From: Arthrobacter ulcerisalmonis
GTDB lineage: Bacteria; Actinomycetota; Actinomycetes; Actinomycetales; Micrococcaceae
Reading direction: 5' to 3'
NCBI RefSeq assembly: GCF_900609065.1
Contig: NZ_UXAU01000021.1
Span: 1-60,007 of the forward strand
Length of the DNA stretch: 60,007 nucleotides
Part shown: piece by piece, positions 52,329-60,007 of the stretch
How positions within the stretch are numbered: the first letter of the stretch is position 1
Layout of the letters: each line of letters opens with the position of its first letter
Program-made: the position numbers and the translations under genes
Notes under the pieces: model-generated
Told to the model about the DNA's origin: nothing
Database searches by the model: none
Seen by the model: the letters and a program-made list of their open reading frames with translations, nothing else

Positions 52329-53132
52329 ATGACGTACACAGTGAACTGCTCCATCCTCCTCACCGAGCTGCCCCTGCTCGAGCGCCCGGCCGCTGCCAAG
52401 GCTGCCGGCTTTGACGCCGTCGAGTTCTGGTGGCCCTTCGAATCCTCGGTGCCCACCGACGCCCAGATCAACGAGTTCGAGTCGGCCATCACCGACGCCG
52501 GCGTGCAGCTCACCGGCCTGAACTTCAACGCCGGCAACATGCCCGGCGGTGACCGCGGCCTGGTCTCGTGGAAGGGACGCGAGGCTGAATTCGCAGAGAA
52601 CATCGACGTCGTCGTTGGTATTGGCGAGCGCCTGGGCTGCAAGGCCTTCAACGCCCTCTACGGCAACCGTCAGGACGACGCCACCGCAGAAGAGCAGGAC
52701 GACATCGCCGCCAAGAACCTCGCGGCAGCAGCTGCCGGCGTGGCCCGCATCGGCGGCACCGTGCTTCTCGAACCGGTCAGTGGCGCGGCAAAGTATCCGC
52801 TGCTCACCGCCGCTGACGCGCTGAAGGTCATCGCCCGCGTCAAGGAAGAGTCCGGGGCCACCAACATCAAGCTCCTGGCCGACTTCTACCACTTGGCAGT
52901 CAACGGTGACGACGTTTCAGCAGTCATCGAAGAGCACGCCAAGGACTTCGGCCACATCCAGATCGCCGACAACCCCGGCCGCGGCGCCCCCGGCACCGGC
53001 ACCCTCCCGCTGGGTGAATGGATCGCCCGCAGCCGCGAATTGGGCTACCAGGGCTACATCGGCCTCGAATACAAAGAGCCGCAGGAATCCGCGTTCAGCT
53101 GGGCCATCCGCCAGCGCGCCAACGCCTCTTAA
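52329..53132 (+). CDS. hyi: Hydroxypyruvate isomerase
   Basis: 267 residues of the AP-endonuclease-like TIM barrel: CSILLTELPLLERPAAAKAAGFDAVEFWWPF in order, GLNFNAGNMPGGDRGL, LLEPVSG, LLADFYHLAVNGDD and HIQIADNPGRGAPGTG, all matching Hyi. It interconverts hydroxypyruvate and tartronate semialdehyde. It is first in hyi-glxR-gcl-glxK-allB and lies behind tandem IclR-like sites. Confidence 0.9.
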   Translation: MTYTVNCSILLTELPLLERPAAAKAAGFDAVEFWWPFESSVPTDAQINEFESAITDAGVQLTGLNFNAGNMPGGDRGLVSWKGREAEFAENIDVVVGIGERLGCKAFNALYGNRQDDATAEEQDDIAAKNLAAAAAGVARIGGTVLLEPVSGAAKYPLLTAADALKVIARVKEESGATNIKLLADFYHLAVNGDDVSAVIEEHAKDFGHIQIADNPGRGAPGTGTLPLGEWIARSRELGYQGYIGLEYKEPQESAFSWAIRQRANAS

Positions 53133-53141
53133 TCCCGCCCG

Positions 53142-53207
53142 CCCAACTAACTGGCAGTTGTTGTCGTTTTGAGCCCTCATAACGACAACAACTGCGACCT
53201 AGTTGGG
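53142..53207. repeat. 66-bp palindromic repeat between hyi and glxR
   Basis: Arms GCAGTTGTTGTCGTT and AACGACAACAACTGC are perfect complements, extended outward by CCCAACTA / TAGTTGGG with a few mismatches, around a short TTGAGCCCTCAT centre. I recall near-identical palindromes in other Arthrobacter-type genomes, so it may be a dispersed REP-like element inserted inside this operon. Confidence 0.65.
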
Positions 53208-53242
53208 TAGACCACCCGCAGACTTTCCAGAAAGAGAACCTC

Positions 53243-54121
53243 ATGAGCAACGTTGCAGTCATCGGACTCGGAATCATGGGCCTGCCCATGGCCATCAACC
53301 TCGTCAAGGCCGGGCACACCGTCACCGGCTTCAACCGCAGCCAGGACAAGATCGACAAGCTCGTCTCCGAAGGCGGCAAGGGTGCCACGAGCATCGCCGA
53401 CGCCGTCAAGGACGCCGACGTCGTCATCACCATGGTGCCGGACTCCCCCGATGTTGAAGGTGTGGTCAGCGGCAAGGACGGCGTCTTCGCCAACGCCAAG
53501 CAGGGTGCGCTCTGGATCGACGCGTCCAGCATCCGCCCCGACGTCGCCAAGCGCCTCTCCGAGGACGCCACCGCAGCCGGCATTCGCCCCCTCGATGCTC
53601 CGGTCTCCGGCGGCGAACAGGGCGCCATCGACGCCGTTCTCTCCATCATGGTGGGCGGCGAAAAGGCAGACTTCGACGCAGCGCAGGACGTCCTCAACGC
53701 CGTCGGCAAGACGATCGTCCACGTTGGTCCCGCCGGCTCCGGCCAGACCGTCAAGGCAGCCAACCAGCTGATCGTGGCCGTCAACATCCAGGTCCTCGGC
53801 GAAGCAATCGCGTTCCTTGAGGCCTATGGCGTAGACACCGACGCCGCGTTGAAGGTCCTTGGCGGCGGCCTTGCCGGCTCCAAGGTCCTGGAGCAGAAGG
53901 GCCAGAAGATGCTCAACCGCAACTTCGACCCCGGTTTCCGCCTGGCCCTGCACCACAAGGACCTCGGCATCGTCACCTCCGCAGCCCGCGAAGCCAACGT
54001 CGCCGTTCCCCTCGGCGCTGTCGTCGCGCAGCTCGTCGCAGCCACTGTCAACCAGGGCGACGGCGCACTCGACCACTCAGGCCTCTTCAAGCAGGTCCTC
54101 CAGCTGTCCGGCCGCGAGTAA
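53243..54121 (+). CDS. glxR: 2-hydroxy-3-oxopropionate (tartronate semialdehyde) reductase
   Basis: 292 residues of the beta-hydroxyacid dehydrogenase family: Rossmann [15 protein letters not shown], substrate loop [11 protein letters not shown], and the catalytic lysine in [17 protein letters not shown]. It reduces tartronate semialdehyde made by Gcl to glycerate. AAGAGAACC-type upstream spacing and the operon position between hyi and gcl support the call. Confidence 0.9.
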   Translation: MSNVAVIGLGIMGLPMAINLVKAGHTVTGFNRSQDKIDKLVSEGGKGATSIADAVKDADVVITMVPDSPDVEGVVSGKDGVFANAKQGALWIDASSIRPDVAKRLSEDATAAGIRPLDAPVSGGEQGAIDAVLSIMVGGEKADFDAAQDVLNAVGKTIVHVGPAGSGQTVKAANQLIVAVNIQVLGEAIAFLEAYGVDTDAALKVLGGGLAGSKVLEQKGQKMLNRNFDPGFRLALHHKDLGIVTSAAREANVAVPLGAVVAQLVAATVNQGDGALDHSGLFKQVLQLSGRE

Positions 54122-54173
54122 CCACCCCACGAGTCAGCCAGCCGCCCCACCAGGTGCGGCACCGCACCACACT

Positions 54174-54210
54174 CGGGCCGCCGTCGTCGGACATCCACGA
54201 CGGCGGCCCG
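54174..54210 (+). terminator. Hairpin between glxR and gcl
   Basis: CGGGCCGCCGTCGT and ACGACGGCGGCCCG form a perfect 14-bp stem around a nine-base loop. There is no T-tract, so it may act as an attenuator or RNA-stability element tuning the ratio of the flanking genes. Confidence 0.5.
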
Positions 54211-54264
54211 CACCACCCACATTCAGCCCACCACGGGCACCAAAAAGTTCTCAAGGAGTACACC

Positions 54265-56043
<1,779 letters not shown>

Positions 56044-56068
56044 TAAAAACCTGAAAGGAGGTACCGGA

Positions 56069-57262
56069 ATGCGTGTGGTTATCGCCCCGGACAAATTCAA
56101 GGGCTCGTTATCCGCCCCAGACGTGATCCGGCACCTCGAGCGGGGCCTGCGGGCTGGCGCCAGCGGCACCCTGGACGTGACGGCAATTCCCGTGGCCGAC
56201 GGCGGCGAGGGCACCCTCGACGCCGCCGTCGGCTCGGGATTTACCCGGCAGAGCGCCACGGTAGCTGGTCCCACCGGCGAACCGGTGCAGGCCGACTTCG
56301 CCGTCCGGGCGCACGAAGCGGTGGTCGAAATGGCCACCGCCTCGGGCCTGGCATTGCTGCCCGCCGTCATCGCCGGTGGCACGCCGGATTCGGCGTCGGC
56401 TACCACCGCCACGAGCCTGGGCAGCGGCCAGCTGATCCGCGCAGCACTCGATGCTGGCTGCCGGCGGATCGTCCTGGGAGTTGGCGGCAGCGCCAATACC
56501 GACGGCGGCGCGGGCGTCCTCCAGGGACTCGGCGCCCGCCTCCTCGACCAGCACGGCAACGAACTACCCCTGGGCGGAGCGGCTCTGGCCGACCTCCACC
56601 GCATCGACTTCACCGATTTCGATGCCCGCCTGGTGGACACCCAATTTGTGCTGGCGTCCGACGTCGACAATCCGCTGCTGGGCGCCCAAGGTGCCGCAGC
56701 GATCTTCGGCCCGCAGAAGGGCGCCACACCACAAGACGTCGATACCCTCGACGCCGCCCTGGCCAGGTTCGTCGAAGTCCTGGCCAGGGACCTCGGATTG
56801 CAGGCACGCCAGGCCGCCGACGCGCCAGGTGCTGGCGCGGCCGGAGGCGTGGGCTTCGCCGCCTTGGCAGCGCTGGCCGCCACCCGCCGGCCCGGCATCG
56901 ACGTGGTCCTCGAGTTCACCGGACTCGCGGAACGCCTGGTCGGCGCCGACCTGGTCATCACCGGCGAAGGCAGCCTGGACGAACAGAGCCTGCTGGGCAA
57001 GACCCCCATCGGGGTAGCTCGGGCGGCCGCAGCCGCAGGCGTCCCCGTGATCGCCGTCTGCGGCCGCACCACCCTCGCACCGGGACAGGCCAAGGCCGCT
57101 GGCTTCGAAAACATCTATACCTTGACAGCACTCGAAAGCAATGTAGACAGGTGCATAGCGGAAGCGGGAACGCTTCTCGAGCAGCTAGGCACGTCGATCC
57201 GCGGCACGTTTGCACCGCAGCAGCCTGCCGGAACCAACAACAAGGAGGACCTCCATGTCTGA
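56069..57262 (+). CDS. glxK: Glycerate kinase (GlxK/GarK family)
   Basis: 397 residues starting MRVVIAPDKFKGSLSAPDVI, the family signature, with PVADGGEGTLDAAV, RIVLGVGGSANTDGGAG and DLVITGEGSLDEQSLLGKTP. A perfect AAAGGAGGT lies at 56054-56062. It phosphorylates glycerate from GlxR and delivers the carbon to glycolysis. Its stop overlaps the allB start by eight bases. Confidence 0.92.
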   Translation: MRVVIAPDKFKGSLSAPDVIRHLERGLRAGASGTLDVTAIPVADGGEGTLDAAVGSGFTRQSATVAGPTGEPVQADFAVRAHEAVVEMATASGLALLPAVIAGGTPDSASATTATSLGSGQLIRAALDAGCRRIVLGVGGSANTDGGAGVLQGLGARLLDQHGNELPLGGAALADLHRIDFTDFDARLVDTQFVLASDVDNPLLGAQGAAAIFGPQKGATPQDVDTLDAALARFVEVLARDLGLQARQAADAPGAGAAGGVGFAALAALAATRRPGIDVVLEFTGLAERLVGADLVITGEGSLDEQSLLGKTPIGVARAAAAAGVPVIAVCGRTTLAPGQAKAAGFENIYTLTALESNVDRCIAEAGTLLEQLGTSIRGTFAPQQPAGTNNKEDLHV

Positions 57263-58598
57263 AGAACGTTTTGACTTGGTCATCCGCGGCCAGCGCATCC
57301 TCACCACCGCCGGCATCGCGCCGCGTGAAGTGGGCGTCCGCGACGGCAAGATCGTGGCCCTGGAACCGCTGGGCAACGGCCTGGCAGGCACCGAGGTCAT
57401 TGAACTGGCCGACGACGAGACACTGCTCCCCGGCCTCGTGGACACCCACGTGCACGTCAACGAGCCCGGCCGCACCGAGTGGGAAGGCTTCGCCTCCGCC
57501 ACCCGCGCCGCAGCTGCCGGTGGCGTCACCACCATCATCGACATGCCGCTGAACTCCATCCCGCCCACCACCAACGTTGAGGGCCTGAAGCTCAAGCGTG
57601 ACGTGGCAGCAGACCAGGCGTTCGTTGATGTTGGGTTCTGGGGCGGTGCCATCCCGGGCAACAAGTCCGACCTGCGCCCGCTGCATGATGAAGGTGTCTT
57701 CGGTTTCAAGTGCTTCCTGCTGCACTCCGGCGTGGACGAATTCCCCCACCTCGATGCAGACGAGATGGAAGAGGACATGGCCGAGCTGAAGTCCTTCGAC
57801 TCGCTCATGATCGTGCATGCCGAGGACTCGCACGCGATCGACCGCGCCCCCCACCCCGGCGGCGACCACTACTCCACGTTCCTGGCCTCCCGCCCCCGCG
57901 GTGCCGAGAACAAGGCAATCGCCGAGGTCATCGAACGCTCGCGCTGGACTGGTGCGCGTGCGCACATCCTGCACCTGTCGTCGTCGGACGCGTTGCCCAT
58001 GATCGCCTCCGCGAAACGCGACGGCGTGAAGCTCACCGTGGAGACGTGCCCGCACTACCTGACCTTGATGGCCGAGGAAATCCCGAACGGCGCCACCGCG
58101 TACAAGTGCTGCCCGCCGATCCGCGAGGCCTCCAACCGGGAACTGTTGTGGCAGGGCCTGAAGGACGGCACCATCGACTGCATCGTCTCGGACCACTCGC
58201 CGTCAACCCTTGACCTCAAGGACCTGGAAAACGGCGACTTCGCCGTGGCATGGGGTGGCGTTTCCTCGCTGCAGCTGGGCCTGTCACTCGTCTGGAGTGA
58301 GGCCCGCCACCGCGGCATCTCGCTGGAACAGGTGGTGTCCTGGATGGCCGCCAAGCCGGCCGCCCTGGCCCGCCTCTCCAACAAGGGCCAGCTCGCACTG
58401 GGCTTCGACGCCGACTTCGCTGTGTTCGCACCCGACGAGGCCTACGTGGTGGACGTGTCCAAGCTCAAGCACAAGAACCCCATCACGCCCTACGACGGCA
58501 AAGCCCTCTCCGGCGTTGTCCGCAAGACCTTCCTCCGCGGACAGGTCATCGACGGCCAGACGCCCACCGGCAAGCTGATCCGCCGCGGCGGAGTCTAG
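57255..58598 (+). CDS. allB: Allantoinase
   Basis: 447 residues of cyclic amidohydrolase. Metal ligands are visible: LVDTHVHVNEPGRTEWEG (HxH), the carboxylated-lysine region FGFKCFLLHSG, TCPHYLT, HILHLSS and VSDHSPS (Asp). GGAGG lies just upstream of the ATG at 57255. It opens allantoin to allantoate. The later allantoate enzymes are not in this window, but their product glyoxylate is what Gcl uses, which explains the shared operon. Confidence 0.9.
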   Translation: MSEERFDLVIRGQRILTTAGIAPREVGVRDGKIVALEPLGNGLAGTEVIELADDETLLPGLVDTHVHVNEPGRTEWEGFASATRAAAAGGVTTIIDMPLNSIPPTTNVEGLKLKRDVAADQAFVDVGFWGGAIPGNKSDLRPLHDEGVFGFKCFLLHSGVDEFPHLDADEMEEDMAELKSFDSLMIVHAEDSHAIDRAPHPGGDHYSTFLASRPRGAENKAIAEVIERSRWTGARAHILHLSSSDALPMIASAKRDGVKLTVETCPHYLTLMAEEIPNGATAYKCCPPIREASNRELLWQGLKDGTIDCIVSDHSPSTLDLKDLENGDFAVAWGGVSSLQLGLSLVWSEARHRGISLEQVVSWMAAKPAALARLSNKGQLALGFDADFAVFAPDEAYVVDVSKLKHKNPITPYDGKALSGVVRKTFLRGQVIDGQTPTGKLIRRGGV

Positions 58599-58606
58599 GA
58601 CCAGCC

Positions 58607-59305
58607 ATGGCAGTGCAGGTCCACCATCCGCGCCCGGCAGGAGCTAGGCACGTGTTCCCCGCCAAGGGTGCGGCTGCGCGTGGGCTTGCCGTCTGGGTGG
58701 TCCCCGCCGAGGGGACTCCCCCGGACGTGCTGCGCCGCGCGGCCGAACTAGTCCTGGCGCGGGCCCTGAAAACCGCTCCCCAAGCGGAGGTCCACTGGCT
58801 CGCCGCCAGTGCCCCCTCGACGGAATGTTCCGCCCCAACAGAGGATCACGCAGCCAACTCCTCTCCGCGATCCTCTGCGGCGGAACGTTTCCATTCGGCA
58901 CCCGGGTTGGCCACGGCTTCCCGCGGTGCAGAAGGCGTGGCGGGCGACGGCGGCACTCACCTGCCGCCGTCGGCCGGGCCCGTCAGCCGGGTCTCCGTTG
59001 ACCTGGCAGCCGATCAGGTCCTGCTGGACGGGTGCATCGTGCCGCTGACCGGCGTGGAATTCAAGGTGCTCCGCTACCTGGTGACGCATTTGTCCCGCAC
59101 AGTGAGCCGGGAAGAGCTCCAGGGCTTCCTGGACACGTTCGAGACCCCCGGTGCGTCGACACGATCCATTGATGTCTATGTGGGCCGTATCCGGCGGAAA
59201 CTGGGGACGGCCCGGCACGCGGTGGCTACTGTGCGCGGCGGCGGATACCAGTTTGTGCCCGGTCAAGCTGCCACGGTCCGCGGACCTGCGGAATATTGCA
59301 TATGA
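58607..59305 (+). CDS. OmpR/PhoB-type winged-helix regulator without receiver domain
   Basis: 232 residues. The C-terminal ~95 (LDGCIVPLTGVEFKVLRYLV, SREELQGFL, STRSIDVYVGRIRRKLG, VATVRGGGYQFVPG) are a Trans_reg_C DNA-binding domain. The N-terminal half is not a receiver: it has VWVVPAEGTPPDVLRRAAEL and then a low-complexity Ser/Ala linker in which an inverted repeat is embedded. It begins nine bases after allB and may regulate the cluster in a phosphorylation-independent way. Confidence 0.72.
   Translation: MAVQVHHPRPAGARHVFPAKGAAARGLAVWVVPAEGTPPDVLRRAAELVLARALKTAPQAEVHWLAASAPSTECSAPTEDHAANSSPRSSAAERFHSAPGLATASRGAEGVAGDGGTHLPPSAGPVSRVSVDLAADQVLLDGCIVPLTGVEFKVLRYLVTHLSRTVSREELQGFLDTFETPGASTRSIDVYVGRIRRKLGTARHAVATVRGGGYQFVPGQAATVRGPAEYCI
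58826..58887. repeat. Inverted repeat inside the winged-helix regulator gene
   Basis: TGTTCCGCC...CAGAGGATC (58826-58848) faces GATCCTCTGCGGCGGAAC (58869-58886), arms separated by about 20 bases and differing by a short insertion. It falls in the linker between the two halves of the protein, where an inserted palindrome would be tolerated. Confidence 0.55.
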
Positions 59306-59382
59306 CGCCCAAGTTGTTGCTGATACAGAACCTCCGCTTCACTTAGAAGCATTGCCCTGCCTTAATCTTCAGAAGGAACGCC

Positions 59383-59862
59383 ATGAGCCACACCCTGACC
59401 ACCAAGCTTCAGCCCGGCACCGAGGCGCCCGATTTCACCCTGAAGGACGCCCAGGGCCAGCCCACCACGCTGGCGGACTACCGCGGCAAGAACGTCATCG
59501 TGTACTTCTACCCGAAGGCCGCCACGCCGGGCTGCACCACCGAAGCCTGCGACTTCCGCGACAACCTCGCCTCCCTCCAGGGGCTGGGCTACGAAGTCCT
59601 CGGCATCTCCCCCGACGCCCCCGAGGCCCTGGCAGGTTTCACCGGCGACTTCGCGCTGACCTTCCCGCTGCTGTCCGACGAAGACCACGCCGTGGCGTTG
59701 GCCTACGGCGCATGGGGCGAGAGCGTGTACAAGGGTGAGATCATCGAGGGCATTGTCCGCTCCACCGTGGTGGTCGATCCCGACGGCAAGGTCAAGCTGG
59801 CCCAGTACCAGGTCCAGGCAGCCGGCCACGTCGCAGCCCTCCGCACCGCACTGGGGATCTAA
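59383..59862 (+). CDS. bcp: Thioredoxin-dependent peroxiredoxin (Bcp type)
   Basis: 159 residues. The peroxidatic cysteine lies in FYPKAATPGCTTEACDFRD, with a second cysteine five residues on (C-x4-C), the classical Bcp arrangement. GTEAPDFTLKDAQG and RSTVVVDPDGKV complete the fold. It reduces peroxides using thioredoxin in the cytosol. It is a single gene between the glyoxylate cluster and an insertion sequence. Confidence 0.92.
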   Translation: MSHTLTTKLQPGTEAPDFTLKDAQGQPTTLADYRGKNVIVYFYPKAATPGCTTEACDFRDNLASLQGLGYEVLGISPDAPEALAGFTGDFALTFPLLSDEDHAVALAYGAWGESVYKGEIIEGIVRSTVVVDPDGKVKLAQYQVQAAGHVAALRTALGI

Positions 59863-59904
59863 CCCTCCCGAAGCTTTCACGCCTACTAGGGAAACCCTCC
59901 CGGT

Positions 59905-59947
59905 GAACTGAACTGGTCCCCGTTTGTTGGACTGGTTTATTGGGATT
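59905..59947. mobile_element. Terminal region of an IS3-type element
   Basis: The stretch between bcp and the transposase end begins TGAACTGGTCCCCGTTTG and directly abuts the transposase stop. This is where the element's terminal inverted repeat should be; the other end is outside the window, so it cannot be matched. Confidence 0.5.
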
Positions 59948-60007
59948 CTAGGCTGCGGTGGCTTGGGCCCGGTATTGGACCGGGCTTAGACCGTTGAGTT
60001 TGGTTGA
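59948..60007 (-). CDS. IS3-family transposase, C-terminal end (partial)
   Basis: The last 60 bases read on the minus strand as STKLNGLSPVQYRAQATAA followed by TAG. This is the usual C-terminus of IS3/IS150-type OrfB transposases (..RI..KLNGLSPVQYR..). The rest of the gene, with the DDE catalytic domain, lies beyond the right edge. Confidence 0.75.
   Translation of the reverse strand, partial: STKLNGLSPVQYRAQATAA

Overview
The window is high-GC actinobacterial DNA. Gene content (DUF222/HNH protein, AztABCD zinc system, F420-linked oxidoreductases, PadR-DUF1048-DrrAB block, nagB-cutC-nagA, glyoxylate/allantoin cluster) and codon use suggest a soil member of the Micrococcaceae close to Arthrobacter/Paenarthrobacter/Pseudarthrobacter. 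That assignment is inference; no rRNA or marker gene is present.

Layout. 1-2.7 kb is a variable region: the N-terminal part of a DUF222/HNH protein running off the left edge, a tiny basic protein plus DUF3846 gene, and a decayed copy of the start of metH. 2.7-7.6 kb is a compositionally distinct, AT-richer segment with a probable three-gene retron: an OLD-like ATPase/TOPRIM protein, a phosphoribosyltransferase-winged-helix protein, a structured non-coding gap with a 17-bp hairpin, and a retron-type reverse transcriptase. It is the best candidate for a little-described defence system here.

7.6-24 kb is ordinary chromosome: a heterodimeric ABC exporter, an SDR-like gene broken by an amber codon, a ZIP transporter, an orphan kinase-like ATPase, TspO, an anion permease, SDR and F420-type reductases, a lipoprotein, a PLP dehydratase, a PadR/DUF1048/ABC-2 efflux operon, a thymidylate-kinase-like protein and a DctA-family carrier with a 5' frameshift. 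24.4-28.1 kb is amino-sugar catabolism (GntR regulator, nagB, cutC, nagA) with palindromic operators. 29-34.3 kb is a Zur-boxed zinc uptake locus, aztA divergent from aztB-aztD2-aztC-aztD1. 34.4-43.9 kb holds an antitoxin relic, methionine aminopeptidase, a two-component system beside a DUF3060 lipoprotein, an LLM flavin/F420 pair divergent from a MarR regulator, a P-type ATPase and a hydrolase.

43.98-46.94 kb is a second accessory module bounded by a 13-bp direct repeat: a PIN-like protein, an XRE-ImmA/IrrE protein with a 29-bp palindromic operator, and a YaaC-like protein, followed by a YhcG (DUF1016) relic. 47.7-60 kb returns to metabolism: a CDP-alcohol phosphatidyltransferase, a LysR-PrpF-MatC locus, then hyi-glxR-gcl-glxK-allB feeding allantoin/glyoxylate carbon into glycerate, a receiver-less winged-helix regulator, bcp, and the C-terminal end of an IS3-type transposase at the right edge. 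Tandem IclR-like operators 21 bp apart precede both hyi and the dctA-like gene, suggesting one regulon. No tRNA, rRNA or CRISPR array was seen.
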